NCBI GenBank assembly: GCA_001534745.1
Contig: CP013997.1
Span: forward strand, 3,658,001 to 3,722,000
Source of the DNA: Pseudomonas monteilii
GTDB taxonomy: Bacteria; Pseudomonadota; Gammaproteobacteria; Pseudomonadales; Pseudomonadaceae
Reading direction: 5' to 3'
DNA length: 64,000 nucleotides
The notes beneath the pieces are model-generated. The model saw only the letters and a list, made by a program, of their open reading frames with translations, made no database searches and was not told the origin of the DNA. Below, one piece after another: positions 28,545 through 38,660 of this stretch; position 1 is the first letter of the stretch; each line of letters begins with the position of its first letter. Both the position numbers and the translations under genes were made by a program.

Positions 28545-30593
28545 ATGTCCGAGCCACGCCAGATTCTCGTTACCAGCGCCCTGCCCTATGCCAATGGATC
28601 CATCCACCTTGGCCACATGCTCGAGTACATCCAGACGGACATGTGGGTTCGCTTCCAGAAACTGCGCGGCCACCAGTGCATCTACGTCTGCGCGGACGAT
28701 GCGCACGGCTCGGCCATCATGCTGCGCGCCGAGAAGGAGGGCGTCACGCCCGAGCAACTGATCGCGGCAGTGCAGGCCGAGCACAGCGCCGACTTCGCCG
28801 ACTTCCTGGTGAACTTCGACAATTTCCACTCGACCCACTGCGACGAGAACCGCGAGCTGTCCGCCGAGATCTACCGGCGCCTGCGCGATGCCGGGCATAT
28901 CGCCAGCCGTGCGGTCACGCAGTACTTCGACCCGGAAAAAGGCATGTTCCTGGCCGACCGTTTCATCAAGGGCACCTGCCCCAAGTGCGCGGCCGAAGAC
29001 CAGTACGGCGACAACTGCGAGAAGTGCGGCGCCACCTACTCGCCCACTGAATTGAAAGACCCGCGCTCGGCGATCTCGGGCGCCACGCCCGTGCTGCGCG
29101 ACTCCAAGCACTTCTTCTTCAAGCTGCCGAACTTCCAGGCCATGCTGCAGGACTGGACCCGCAGCGGCACCCTGCAAGAGCCGGTGGCCAACAAGATCGC
29201 CGAATGGCTCGACGCAGGCCTGCAGGAGTGGGACATCTCCCGTGATGCGCCGTACTTCGGCTTCGAGATCCCCGACGAACCGGGCAAGTACTTCTATGTC
29301 TGGCTGGATGCGCCGATCGGCTACATGGCCAGCCTCAAGAACCTCTGCGCACGACGCCCCGAGCTGGACTTCGATGCCTTCTGGCACAAGGACTCCACGG
29401 CCGAGCTGTATCACTTCATCGGCAAGGACATCGTCAACTTCCACGCCCTGTTCTGGCCGGCCATGCTCGAAGGCGCGGGCCTGCGCAAGCCGACCGCGAT
29501 CAACGTGCACGGCTACCTGACGGTCAACGGCGCGAAAATGTCGAAGTCCCGCGGCACCTTCATCAAGGCCCGCACCTACCTCGACCACCTGTCGCCGGAG
29601 TACCTGCGCTACTACTACGCGTCCAAGCTGGGCCGCGGCGTGGACGACCTGGACCTCAACCTCGACGACTTCGTGCAGAAGGTCAACTCCGACCTGGTGG
29701 GCAAGGTGGTCAACATCGCCAGCCGTTGCGCCGGCTTCATCCATAAAGGCAACCAGGGTGTCATGGTGGCGGGCGACGCCGAGCCTGCACTGACCGAGGC
29801 CTTCCTGGCCGCCGCGCCCGGTATCGCCGAGGCCTACGAGGCCCGTGACTTCGCCCGTGCCATGCGCGAGATCATGGCGCTGGCCGACCGCGCCAATGCC
29901 TGGATCGCCGACAAGGCCCCTTGGTCGCTGGCCAAGCAGGACGGCAAGCAGGACGAGGTCCAGGCCATCTGCGCCCAGGGCATCAACCTGTTCCGCAGCC
30001 TGGTGATCTTCCTCAAGCCGGTGCTGCCGCAGCTGGCGGCCGACGCCGAGGCCTTCCTGAACGTGGCGCCGCTGTGCTGGGACGACCACGCCACGCGTCT
30101 GGAGAACCACCGCCTGGAGGCCTTCAAGCCGTTGATGAGCCGGATCGAGCCGGCCAAGATCGAGGCGATCGTCACCGCCAGCCAGCAGGACCTGGCCGCT
30201 GCCAGCGCGAGCGCGCCACAGGCACCGGTGGGCAACGGCGAGCTGGCCAAGGAGCCAGTGGCCGAGCAGATCGAGTTCGATACCTTCGCCGCCGTCGACC
30301 TGCGTGTGGCCTTGATCGTCAAGGCCGAAGCCGTGGAGGGTGCCGACAAGCTGCTGCGCCTGACGCTCGACATCGGTGACGAGCAGCGCAACGTGTTTTC
30401 CGGCATCAAGTCGGCCTACCCGGACCCCGCGCAGCTGGAAGGCCGCCTGACGATGATGGTCGCCAACCTCAAGCCCCGCAAGATGCGTTTCGGCGTGTCC
30501 GAAGGCATGGTCATGGCGGCCGGCCCTGGCGGTGAAGAGATCTACCTGCTCAGCCCGGACAGCGGCGCCAAGCCCGGTCAGCGCATCAAGTGA
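28545..30593 (+). CDS. metG: Methionyl-tRNA synthetase
   Basis: MetG (682 residues, the long dimeric type) charges tRNA-Met. The HIGH-like motif HLGH is at residues 21-24, a zinc knuckle region follows ([19 protein letters not shown], about 146-164), and KMSKS is at 331-335. The C-terminal EMAP-II/Arc1p-like tRNA-binding domain (about residues 575-682) is present: [20 protein letters not shown] and [24 protein letters not shown] segments. It is divergent from mrp. The rnf genes that follow metG in P. aeruginosa are absent; nth comes next. Confidence 0.97.
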   Translation: MSEPRQILVTSALPYANGSIHLGHMLEYIQTDMWVRFQKLRGHQCIYVCADDAHGSAIMLRAEKEGVTPEQLIAAVQAEHSADFADFLVNFDNFHSTHCDENRELSAEIYRRLRDAGHIASRAVTQYFDPEKGMFLADRFIKGTCPKCAAEDQYGDNCEKCGATYSPTELKDPRSAISGATPVLRDSKHFFFKLPNFQAMLQDWTRSGTLQEPVANKIAEWLDAGLQEWDISRDAPYFGFEIPDEPGKYFYVWLDAPIGYMASLKNLCARRPELDFDAFWHKDSTAELYHFIGKDIVNFHALFWPAMLEGAGLRKPTAINVHGYLTVNGAKMSKSRGTFIKARTYLDHLSPEYLRYYYASKLGRGVDDLDLNLDDFVQKVNSDLVGKVVNIASRCAGFIHKGNQGVMVAGDAEPALTEAFLAAAPGIAEAYEARDFARAMREIMALADRANAWIADKAPWSLAKQDGKQDEVQAICAQGINLFRSLVIFLKPVLPQLAADAEAFLNVAPLCWDDHATRLENHRLEAFKPLMSRIEPAKIEAIVTASQQDLAAASASAPQAPVGNGELAKEPVAEQIEFDTFAAVDLRVALIVKAEAVEGADKLLRLTLDIGDEQRNVFSGIKSAYPDPAQLEGRLTMMVANLKPRKMRFGVSEGMVMAAGPGGEEIYLLSPDSGAKPGQRIK

Positions 30594-30722
30594 TCGTTCG
30601 CGCTCCGGCACCGCTGGAGCGCATCACCAACGAGGCCCGTCAGCCGCTGGACGGCGCCTGTGGTGTCAGGCCTCTGAACCGCAGCGCCGGGCCGACGCTG
30701 ACGCCTGGAGAACACCACACGC

Positions 30723-31361
30723 ATGAATGCCGCCAAACGCCTGGAAATCTTCCGTCGACTGCGTGAGGACAACCCCGAGCCGCGCACGGAGTTGTCCTAC
30801 ACGACCCCTTTCGAACTGCTGATCGCCGTCATCCTGTCCGCCCAGGCCACCGATGTCGGGGTCAACAAGGCCACGGCACGTCTGTTCCCGGTCGCCAATA
30901 CGCCCGAGGCGATCCACGCGCTGGGCGTCGAGGGCTTGAGCGACTACATCAAGACCATCGGTCTGTACAACGCCAAGGCACGCAATGTCATCGAAACCTG
31001 CCGGTTGCTGATCGAGCGTCATGGCAGCCAGGTACCCGACGAGCGTGAAGCGCTCGAGGCCTTGCCGGGCGTTGGGCGCAAGACGGCCAACGTCGTGCTC
31101 AACACGGCCTTCAGGCAACTGACCATGGCGGTGGATACGCACATCTTCCGGGTGAGCAACCGCACGAACATCGCGCCAGGCAAGAACGTCCTGGAGGTCG
31201 AGCACAAGCTGTTGAAGTTCGTGCCGCGTGATTACCTGCTGGACGCCCACCACTGGTTGATCCTGCATGGCCGGTACGTCTGCCAGGCACGCAAGCCACG
31301 CTGCGGCAGCTGTCGCATCGAAGACCTGTGCGAGTACAAGGCCAAGACCTCGGACGATTGA
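30723..31361 (+). CDS. nth: Endonuclease III
   Basis: Nth (212 residues) is the DNA glycosylase/AP-lyase for oxidised pyrimidines in base-excision repair. The catalytic Lys120 lies in the helix-hairpin-helix LPGVGRKTANVV and Asp138 in VDTHIFRV, the same numbers as in E. coli. The 4Fe-4S ligands are Cys187, Cys194, Cys197 and Cys203 (C-x6-C-x2-C-x5-C). The ATG at 30723 is preceded by TGGAGAAC. It lies 129 bases after metG with nothing recognisable between. Confidence 0.97.
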   Translation: MNAAKRLEIFRRLREDNPEPRTELSYTTPFELLIAVILSAQATDVGVNKATARLFPVANTPEAIHALGVEGLSDYIKTIGLYNAKARNVIETCRLLIERHGSQVPDEREALEALPGVGRKTANVVLNTAFRQLTMAVDTHIFRVSNRTNIAPGKNVLEVEHKLLKFVPRDYLLDAHHWLILHGRYVCQARKPRCGSCRIEDLCEYKAKTSDD

Positions 31362-31402
31362 GCCGATTTGGAAAATCATTCGTTTCGATTGAAAAAATCT
31401 TT

Positions 31403-31431
31403 TTTACCGGCTTCACGAATCCCGTTATAAG
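31403..31431 (+). promoter_or_regulatory. Predicted sigma-70 promoter for the PA3496-like gene
   Basis: TTTACC (31403-31408) and TATAAG (31426-31431) are separated by 17 bases, about 30 bases upstream of the small envelope gene at 31462. The surrounding 31361-31430 is AT-rich against a GC-rich background. Confidence 0.4.
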
Positions 31432-31461
31432 GTCGCCCATGGCTCTCGCTTGGAGTGACAC

Positions 31462-31641
31462 ATGGGTAGTGAAAAAGAAGACCTGGTGCTGGACGACGAT
31501 TTCAGTACCAGCACCGAAGACGAGGCAGACCAGCCAGCCGTCAGCCTCAAGACCGACCTGAGCAAGCGACGCACCATCGACAACCTGCTGGAAGAGCGCA
31601 GGCTGAAACGCCAACTGGCCGAGTACGATTACGACCTCTAG
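31462..31641 (+). CDS. PA3496-family small envelope-integrity protein
   Basis: This 59-residue highly charged protein (MGSEKEDLVLDDDFSTSTED onward) has an acidic N-terminal half and a basic C-terminal helix, RRTIDNLLEERRLKRQLAEY. Its counterpart PA3496 follows nth in P. aeruginosa, and the family is described as a putative envelope-integrity protein; no mechanism is known. TGGAG lies eight bases before the ATG. It has no signal peptide or membrane segment. The gene is too short for many ORF callers, but position and RBS support it. Confidence 0.82.
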   Translation: MGSEKEDLVLDDDFSTSTEDEADQPAVSLKTDLSKRRTIDNLLEERRLKRQLAEYDYDL

Positions 31642-31672
31642 GGGACGCGCCTGAGCCTGTCGGGTCGGGTCG

Positions 31673-32299
31673 TCAGGTCAGACCATGGCGGTTGGCAAGC
31701 TCGATGAGGTCGACCAGTGAGCGCGCATTGAGCTTGTGAAGCAGCCGTGTCTTGTAGGTGCTGACGGTCTTGTTGCTGAGGAACATGCTGTCGGCGATTT
31801 CCTTGTTGCTACGCCCCTTGGCCAGCTGTTGCAACACCATCATCTCCCGCCCGGACAGGCGTTCGACCATTTCGGTCTCCGTGCCCCCGTTGAGCACACA
31901 GCGCGCCTTGTGCAACGCCTGGTTCGGGAAATAGCTATACCCTGACAGGACCGCCTTGATGGCGCTGAGCAGCTCGGTCAGCTCCTGTTGCTTGCACACG
32001 TAGCCCGCGGCGCCTGCCTGCATGCACCGCATCGAGAAATGGCCAGGCGCCTGGGACGTCAGGACCAGCACCTTGGCATTGGGGTTGCACATGGCCAGCC
32101 GCGTGATGACTTCAAGGCCATCGAGCTTGGGAATACCAATGTCCAGGATGATGACGTCGGGACGGTGCTCTTTCGCCAACTGCAAGGCATCGACGCCATT
32201 GTCCGTCTCTGCCGCCACATCGTAACCATGCCGCTCCATCAACATGCGCACTGCCAGCCGGATGACTGGATGGTCATCTACGATCAACACTTTGTTCAT
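31673..32299 (-). CDS. NarL/FixJ-family response regulator (BvgA/EvgA-like)
   Basis: This 208-residue regulator has a receiver domain with the acidic pair DD at residues 8-9 and phospho-acceptor Asp53 in VIILDIGIPKLDG, plus a LuxR-type HTH (about residues 145-205: LSGREMMVLQQLAKGRSNKE and KTVSTYKTRLLHKLNA). It resembles BvgA/EvgA. No sensor kinase gene is adjacent, so it is an orphan here. It diverges from an AT-richer stretch and is convergent with the PA3496-like gene. Its targets are unknown. Confidence 0.93.
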   Translation of the reverse strand: MNKVLIVDDHPVIRLAVRMLMERHGYDVAAETDNGVDALQLAKEHRPDVIILDIGIPKLDGLEVITRLAMCNPNAKVLVLTSQAPGHFSMRCMQAGAAGYVCKQQELTELLSAIKAVLSGYSYFPNQALHKARCVLNGGTETEMVERLSGREMMVLQQLAKGRSNKEIADSMFLSNKTVSTYKTRLLHKLNARSLVDLIELANRHGLT

Positions 32300-32385
32300 G
32301 TGCTACCCAACTTTCCGTTGTTCTCGTTCTGAAGCGCCACAATAACCGAGACGGTCGTATAATTGCGTACGGCTTCTGCGCTCAT

Positions 32386-32610
32386 TTGATAGCAAAGATA
32401 AAACTTACAGCAACTAGCGAAACTTCCTACATCCAGTACGGTTTTGATTTAGTTAGCGATCCAGACACTCGCGACTTAAGTAACACCCTATCAGACGAAG
32501 GACCGAACCTGATGTGGGCGACATCGCACTCGTTGGCAGGCAAAGACTCTTTTGAATGGCAGAAAGGGCAGTGGGTCGAAACGCGGCGTATCGGCAACTC
32601 GCCTTTCTGA
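32386..32610 (+). CDS. Possible small foreign ORF or gene remnant, low GC
   Basis: Seventy-four codons (TTG start) lie in a stretch clearly poorer in GC than its surroundings (TTA, ATA and AGT codons). The product (KIKLTATSETSYIQYGFDLV onward, ending VETRRIGNSPF) looks protein-like but matches no family I know. The frame stays open upstream of the TTG, so this could be the 3' end of a decayed imported gene. A perfect TATAAT lies at 32358-32363, without a good -35 box, and no clear Shine-Dalgarno is seen. The rest of the 384-base gap 32300-32683 shows nothing else. Confidence 0.3.
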   Translation: MIAKIKLTATSETSYIQYGFDLVSDPDTRDLSNTLSDEGPNLMWATSHSLAGKDSFEWQKGQWVETRRIGNSPF

Positions 32611-32683
32611 AGAAGTGTTTCACCTTCCAGGCCACGCGCGGCTTGTGGTACACCCGCTGCAATGTCCTGACAGGCCGGCCGTC

Positions 32684-33184
32684 ATGAACGAAACGAACCC
32701 CATCAGCCCGTTGACCGTGATCGCGATCTTCGCGGGCATCATCGAAGCGTCCGCCCTGGCCTCGCTGCCTTTTCTGAGCGAGCGCAGCCAGACGATCTAC
32801 ACCTGGTTCCTGGTGGGCTTTCCGTTTTTCCTGACGCTGTTGTTCTTCCTGACGCTCAACTTCAACTACAGGTCGCTGTACTCGCCCACGACACAGGCCT
32901 CCAGGCTCAGCGCTGCCGAGCGCTCCGAGGGTAACGTGCCACGTTCGCAGGCTCGCACCCTCGCGCACAGCTCGGGCCTCCCTATCGATGTCGATGCGCA
33001 AACGTTGGTGGTATCAGGGCCGGAAGCCAGGCGTACGGTCGAGCAGCACATGACGCAAGTGGTCAACACGACGCCACCGGTTCATTGCCACTGGATCATC
33101 TATGACAGGGAACGCAGCCTGTGCGTACGCCTGAGGGTAGAGCCGTTGTCCACCGCGCAGTCCCCTTGCGCCACGGCGACATGA
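32684..33184 (+). CDS. Two-helix membrane protein of unknown function
   Basis: This 166-residue protein has two transmembrane helices (LTVIAIFAGIIEASALASLP and YTWFLVGFPFFLTLLFFLTL), then a soluble C-terminal domain of about 95 residues with no cysteine motif or catalytic signature that I recognise. This layout is seen in uncharacterised proteins of pseudomonads. The start at 32684 is chosen because the first helix begins there; in-frame upstream codons would add a poorly supported 44 residues. A hairpin at 33207-33235 follows. Confidence 0.6.
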   Translation: MNETNPISPLTVIAIFAGIIEASALASLPFLSERSQTIYTWFLVGFPFFLTLLFFLTLNFNYRSLYSPTTQASRLSAAERSEGNVPRSQARTLAHSSGLPIDVDAQTLVVSGPEARRTVEQHMTQVVNTTPPVHCHWIIYDRERSLCVRLRVEPLSTAQSPCATAT

Positions 33185-33206
33185 GCGCAGCGCTCGAGGC
33201 AAGGCC

Positions 33207-33235
33207 GAGTGCGCGACGCCAGGGCGTCGCCACTC
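33207..33235 (+). terminator. Hairpin downstream of the membrane-protein gene
   Basis: GAGTG-c-GCGACGCC (33207-33220) pairs with GGCGTCGC-CACTC (33223-33235), a 13-bp stem with a 2-base loop and one bulge, 23 bases after the stop. A second small dyad TGCCGGTC/GACCGGCA lies at 33239-33261. Together they separate this gene from the convergent argG. Confidence 0.6.
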
Positions 33236-33316
33236 GCTTGCCGGTCCAGGACTGACCGGCAGGAGCGCCCGCCTTGCGCACCGACCCTGTGGCCGGGCAC
33301 CCAGCGGGCGAGGTCG

Positions 33317-34534
<1,218 letters not shown>

Positions 34535-34664
34535 GCCATCACTCCACGGGGTTGTGCGAAAAGCCCACGATTCTACCGGGCTCGGCACAAAATTTACAGT
34601 GGGGCGACAGCTTGTGACGGCCAGGCGACACTACCTTGAAGGGCCAACGGGCACGCCCGGCTGC

Positions 34665-35651
34665 TCAGGGCTTGGCTGAGGCCGGCGCAGGCGCCGCGGC
34701 GCTCGGAGCGGGGGCCGGTGCCGTCGCAGGCGCCTGGCTGGCCGCGGGCGTCGCAGGCGTGGCGACTTCGCTGGCCGGTGCAGGCGCTTCGAGCGGTGCA
34801 CCTCGCTCCAGCTGGATGCTGACACGTCGGTTGCGGGCCCGATTGGCCGCGCTGTTGTTGCGCACCAGAGGGTAGCGCTCGCCATGGAAGCGAACGGTGA
34901 GCCGCGCGTCGGTAACGCCATGGGCCTTGAAGTAGTCCGCCACGGCCAGGGCACGCCGCCGGGACAGCTCGCGATTGGTCAGGCGATCGCCACTGTTGTC
35001 GGAGTGTCCGTCGAGCTCGATGCGGTTGACGGTCGGATCGGCCTTCATGTAATCGAGCAGCACATCTAGGCGTGCCTTGGCGGAGGCGTCCAGGTCCGTG
35101 CCATCGCGGGCGGGGAAGCCGACCTGGGTCTGGCGGATCTGGTCGTAGTTCATCGGCAGCAGACGACTGGCGCACGCCTGGTAGTCCGCATAGGCCTTGG
35201 TGAAACTCACCGGCAGCACACGCACTTCCATCGCCCGACCGCCCTCCCCGGCCCGGTTGCGCACGACCGTGCTGCGTCCGTCGAGCAACCCGTTGATCAG
35301 GCGACTGGCCTGGCCCTGGGAGGAACTGAACAGCACGCCCGTGCGACCTAGGCTTACGCTGCCCAGATCGATGTCGGCACGGCCTGGCTGCCAGGGCGCC
35401 GCAGCGGCCAGCAGGGTCGCAGGTCCGGCCCCCAAGGCATTGCCGGACGAGCGCAGCTGGAACGTGGCCGCCTCCCCTGCACGGCGCACGAATTCCCCGC
35501 TGCCGAAGCCTTCCACGGGCTGGACCAGCCGGCACTCGAAGACATCGCCCTCGACCTTCCAGGCGACGTTCTCCATGCGCGTCTGGAACGTCAGCGCCAT
35601 CGCCGGCAGGCTGGCAAACATACTGAACAAGGCAAGGTAACGCTGGCGCAC
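34665..35651 (-). CDS. motY: Sodium-type flagellar protein MotY (OmpA domain)
   Basis: This 328-residue periplasmic protein has a signal peptide (MRQRYLALFSMFASLPAMA), an N-terminal MotY domain (LTFQTRMENVAWKVEGDVFE onward) and a C-terminal OmpA peptidoglycan-binding domain (IELDGHSDNSGDRLTNRELS, about residues 190-285). MotY forms the T-ring that helps anchor stators in the polar flagellar motor. The last 45 residues are an Ala/Pro-rich tail. I take the GTG at 35651 as start because GGAG lies six bases upstream; the GTG at 35663 is an alternative. The argG-motY-pyrC order matches PA3525-PA3527. Confidence 0.92.
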   Translation of the reverse strand: MRQRYLALFSMFASLPAMALTFQTRMENVAWKVEGDVFECRLVQPVEGFGSGEFVRRAGEAATFQLRSSGNALGAGPATLLAAAAPWQPGRADIDLGSVSLGRTGVLFSSSQGQASRLINGLLDGRSTVVRNRAGEGGRAMEVRVLPVSFTKAYADYQACASRLLPMNYDQIRQTQVGFPARDGTDLDASAKARLDVLLDYMKADPTVNRIELDGHSDNSGDRLTNRELSRRRALAVADYFKAHGVTDARLTVRFHGERYPLVRNNSAANRARNRRVSIQLERGAPLEAPAPASEVATPATPAASQAPATAPAPAPSAAAPAPASAKP

Positions 35652-35781
35652 GGCGGGCTCCACGGATGATCACGGCTCACGTCAGCGTATCGGTCGCCGC
35701 GCGGCAAACTTGATAGCCCGTGCCCGAGAAGGGCTTTTCCGGTAGCATTGCGCCTTGAGTTCGACCCGCCTGGAATCCCCA

Positions 35782-36828
35782 ATGTCCGATCGCCTGACCC
35801 TTCTGCGTCCCGATGACTGGCATATTCACCTGCGCGATGGCGCGGTGTTGCCGCATACCGTCGGCGACGTGGCGCGCACGTTCGCCCGCGCCATCATCAT
35901 GCCCAACCTGGTCCCGCCCGTGCGCACCGCTTCCGAGGCCAGCGCCTACCGTGAGCGCATCCTGGCGGCCCGACCGACCGGCAGCCGCTTCGAGCCGCTG
36001 ATGGTGCTGTACCTCACCGACCGGACCACCGCGCAGGACATCGCCGAGGCCAAGGCCAGCGGCCTGGTGTACGCCGCCAAGCTGTACCCGGCAGGCGCGA
36101 CCACCAATTCCGATTCCGGCGTCACGAGCATCGACAACATCTTCCCCGCACTGGAGGCGCTGGCCGAGGCCGGTCTGCCGTTGCTGGTGCATGGCGAGGT
36201 GACACGCGCGGAGATCGACGTGTTCGACCGCGAGAAGCGTTTCATCGACGAGCACCTGCGCCGTGTGGTCGAACGCTTCCCGACCCTCAAGGTGGTCTTC
36301 GAGCACATCACCACCGCCGATGCCGCGCAGTTCGTCACCGAGGCACCCGACAACGTCGGGGCGACCATCACCGCGCAGCACCTGCTGTACAACCGCAACC
36401 ACATGCTGGTGGGCGGTATCCGTCCGCACTTCTACTGCCTGCCGATCCTCAAGCGCAATACGCACCAGGAGGCCTTGCTCGACGCCGCCACCAGTGGCAA
36501 CCGCAAGTTCTTCCTGGGCACCGATTCGGCGCCCCATGCACGTCACGCCAAGGAGTCGGCCTGCGGCTGTGCAGGCTGCTACACCGCCTATGCGGCGATC
36601 GAGCTGTATGCCGAGGCCTTCGAAAGCCGCAACGCGCTGGACAAGCTGGAAGGCTTCGCCAGCCTGCACGGCCCGGCGTTCTACGGTCTGCCGGCCAACA
36701 CCGACACCATCACCCTGGTCCGCGAGGCCTGGACCGCACCTGAGAGCCTGCCCTTCGGCGAGCAGACGGTGATACCGCTACGCGCCGGCGAAACGCTGCG
36801 CTGGCGCCTGCTGGAGGACCACGCGTGA
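35782..36828 (+). CDS. pyrC: Dihydroorotase
   Basis: PyrC (348 residues) is the zinc dihydroorotase of pyrimidine synthesis, converting carbamoyl-aspartate to dihydroorotate. Zinc ligands His14 and His16 lie in WHIHLRDG and the carbamylated Lys100 in [14 protein letters not shown]. Further ligands are in PLLVHGEV and FEHITTADA, and the catalytic Asp in [15 protein letters not shown]. The start at 35782 ([14 protein letters not shown]) is canonical for class II PyrC. Its stop overlaps the rnt start (GTGA), so the two are coupled. It diverges from motY. Confidence 0.98.
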   Translation: MSDRLTLLRPDDWHIHLRDGAVLPHTVGDVARTFARAIIMPNLVPPVRTASEASAYRERILAARPTGSRFEPLMVLYLTDRTTAQDIAEAKASGLVYAAKLYPAGATTNSDSGVTSIDNIFPALEALAEAGLPLLVHGEVTRAEIDVFDREKRFIDEHLRRVVERFPTLKVVFEHITTADAAQFVTEAPDNVGATITAQHLLYNRNHMLVGGIRPHFYCLPILKRNTHQEALLDAATSGNRKFFLGTDSAPHARHAKESACGCAGCYTAYAAIELYAEAFESRNALDKLEGFASLHGPAFYGLPANTDTITLVREAWTAPESLPFGEQTVIPLRAGETLRWRLLEDHA

Positions 36829-37496
36829 GCGACGATCTGTACGACGAAGACCAGGACGGTCAATCGGCCAACCTGCGCCACCCCATGGCCGAACGCTTCC
36901 GCGGCTACCTGCCGGTGGTCGTGGACGTGGAGACGGGCGGCTTCAACAGCGCCACCGACGCGCTGCTGGAGATCGCCGCAGTCACCATCGGCATGGACGA
37001 GAAAGGCTTCCTGTTCCCGGAGCACACCTACTTCCACCGAGTCGAGCCATTCGCCGGCGCCAACATCGAGCAGGCGGCACTGGAGTTCACCGGCATCAAG
37101 CTCGATCACCCGTTGCGCATGGCCGTCAGCGAGGAAACCGCGCTGACCGACATCTTCCGCGGCGTGCGCAAGGCCTTGAAGGCCAACGGTTGCAAGCGCG
37201 CCATCCTGGTCGGCCACAACAGCAGCTTCGACCTGGGCTTCCTCAACGCCGCCGTGGCGCGGGGCGACCTCAAGCGCAACCCGTTCCACCCGTTCTCCAG
37301 CTTCGACACGGCCACCCTGGCCGGCCTGGCCTACGGTCAGACGGTGCTGGCGCGGGCATGCCAGAGCGCGGACATCGACTTCGATGGCCGCGAGGCTCAT
37401 TCGGCCCGTTACGACACGGAAAAGACCGCCGAGCTGTTCTGCGCCATCGTCAATCGCTGGAAGGACATGGGCGGCTGGCGTCATTTCGACGACTGA
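36825..37496 (+). CDS. rnt: Ribonuclease T
   Basis: RNase T (223 residues) is a DEDDh 3'-5' exoribonuclease that trims tRNA 3' ends and 23S and 5S rRNA. The ExoI motif VVDVETGGF holds Asp34 and Glu36, the ExoII motif is [12 protein letters not shown], and the ExoIII motif is [13 protein letters not shown] with the catalytic His. It starts with GTG at 36825, overlapping the pyrC stop, with GGAGG at 36813-36817. A cluster of three hairpins follows before the convergent peroxiredoxin gene. Confidence 0.97.
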   Translation: MSDDLYDEDQDGQSANLRHPMAERFRGYLPVVVDVETGGFNSATDALLEIAAVTIGMDEKGFLFPEHTYFHRVEPFAGANIEQAALEFTGIKLDHPLRMAVSEETALTDIFRGVRKALKANGCKRAILVGHNSSFDLGFLNAAVARGDLKRNPFHPFSSFDTATLAGLAYGQTVLARACQSADIDFDGREAHSARYDTEKTAELFCAIVNRWKDMGGWRHFDD

Positions 37497-37514
37497 ATGC
37501 CTCCTGACAGCGCG

Positions 37515-37601
37515 AGGCCGCCCAGGCATGCACCTGGACGGCCTCGAAAACCGGCGCGCAACGCGCCGGTCGTCATCGACCGGGCCCATGGTGGCCCGGT
37601 C
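37515..37601. terminator. Three consecutive hairpins between convergent rnt and peroxiredoxin genes
   Basis: First stem: GAGGCCGCCCAGG (37515-37527) with 37534-37546, 12 of 13 pairs, followed by GAAAA. Second: ACCGGCGCG (37551-37559) with CGCGCCGGT (37562-37570), perfect. Third: GACCGGGCC (37578-37586) with GGCCCGGTC (37593-37601), perfect. They lie in the 111-base convergent gap and probably act as bidirectional termination or 3'-end protection. Confidence 0.65.
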
Positions 37602-37607
37602 TGACGC

Positions 37608-38210
37608 TTACAGCTTGCCGGCGTTCTCGCTCAGGTATGCCGCAACGCCTTCAGGCGAGGCGGTCATGCCCTTGTCGCCCTTCTTCCAGTTGGCAGGGCA
37701 GACTTCACCGTGCTCTTCGTGGAACTGCAAGGCATCGACCAGACGCAGCAGCTCGTCCATGTTACGGCCCAGCGGCAGGTCGTTGATGATCTGCGAGCGC
37801 ACCACGCCGTTCTGGTCGATCAGGAACGCGCCGCGGAAGGCCACGCCGCCTTCGGACTCGACGTCGTAGGCTTTGCAGATCTCATGGGAGATGTCGGCTG
37901 CCAGGGTGTACTTGACCTGGCCGATACCGCCCTTCTCGACCGGCGTGTTGCGCCAGGCGTTGTGAGTGAAATGGGAGTCGATGGACACGCCGATCACTTC
38001 CACGCCGCGTGCCTGAAACTCAGGCATGCGGTTGTCCAGGGCGATCAGCTCCGACGGGCAGACGAAGGTGAAGTCCAGGGGATAGAAGAACACCAGGCCG
38101 TACTTGCCCTTGATGGCCGAAGCCAGGTTGAAGCTGTCGACGATCTCGCCACTGCCCAGTACGGCGGCGACGGTGAAGTCCGGGGCGGGTTTTCCAACGA
38201 GTACGCTCAT
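37608..38210 (-). CDS. 2-Cys peroxiredoxin (AhpC/Prx1 type)
   Basis: This 200-residue thiol peroxidase reduces hydrogen and alkyl peroxides. The peroxidatic Cys51 is in DFTFVCPSE and the resolving Cys171 in HGEVCPANW; the catalytic Thr and Arg environment is typical of the AhpC/Prx1 class. The reductant (AhpF-like or thioredoxin) is not encoded nearby. CAGGAGATGAGCA precedes the ATG. It diverges from the Fur-controlled bfd, a grouping (peroxidase, bfd, bfr, grxD) that fits iron and oxidative-stress handling, as at PA3529-PA3533. Confidence 0.95.
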   Translation of the reverse strand: MSVLVGKPAPDFTVAAVLGSGEIVDSFNLASAIKGKYGLVFFYPLDFTFVCPSELIALDNRMPEFQARGVEVIGVSIDSHFTHNAWRNTPVEKGGIGQVKYTLAADISHEICKAYDVESEGGVAFRGAFLIDQNGVVRSQIINDLPLGRNMDELLRLVDALQFHEEHGEVCPANWKKGDKGMTASPEGVAAYLSENAGKL

Positions 38211-38354
38211 TGCTCATCTCCTGATAGGTAAACGTCATGCACGACCCGCACAGACAGGCTGCGCAGTTCGCAAGGGCGCCCATCATACATGGCATCCCAG
38301 GGCAGGCCGACCCTGACCGTTGGTCAGAAGCCTCGAACGCCCTGCTCCGGTATT

Positions 38355-38383
38355 TTGACAAGCATTCTCATTAGCATTACTCT
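38355..38383 (+). promoter_or_regulatory. bfd promoter with overlapping Fur box
   Basis: TTGACA (38355-38360) and TACTCT (38378-38383) are separated by 17 bases. GACAAGCATTCTCATTAGC (38357-38375) matches the 19-bp Fur consensus at 13 positions and covers the spacer, so Fur-Fe would block polymerase. This fits the known iron-starvation induction of bfd in Pseudomonas. Confidence 0.7.
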
Positions 38384-38419
38384 CCTGACCATCCAGCCGC
38401 CACTGACGATGGGCCGACT

Positions 38420-38641
38420 ATGTACGTGTGTCTTTGTGTAGGTGTCACCGACGGACAGATCCGCGACGCGATCTATGAAGGATGCTGCAGCTACAAGGAA
38501 GTCCGGGCCGCCACGAACGTGGGGACCCAGTGCGGCAAATGCGCGTGCCTGGCCAAGGAGGTGGTACGCGACACCCTTGCCGATCTGCAGGTCGGCCAGC
38601 AGGCGGCCTTGGCCTACCCGGTAGAATTTACCGCGGCGTGA
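38420..38641 (+). CDS. bfd: Bacterioferritin-associated ferredoxin
   Basis: Bfd (73 residues) is a 2Fe-2S ferredoxin that binds bacterioferritin and passes electrons to its haem, releasing stored iron. The cluster ligands are Cys4, Cys6, Cys38 and Cys41 (MYVCLCVGVTD, then QCGKCACLA). Length and motif are exactly those of the family. Expression is probably Fur-repressed, from the promoter at 38355-38383. It is followed by a strong terminator and then the bacterioferritin gene, so the two are transcribed separately, which fits their opposite iron response. Confidence 0.97.
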   Translation: MYVCLCVGVTDGQIRDAIYEGCCSYKEVRAATNVGTQCGKCACLAKEVVRDTLADLQVGQQAALAYPVEFTAA

Positions 38642-38660
38642 ACACACCGATTTCCAAAGA

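Noticed and set aside
28515..30611. 698-codon ORF on the minus strand, antisense to metG
   Set aside because: It mirrors metG over its entire length; metG has HLGH and KMSKS motifs, while the antisense product has none.
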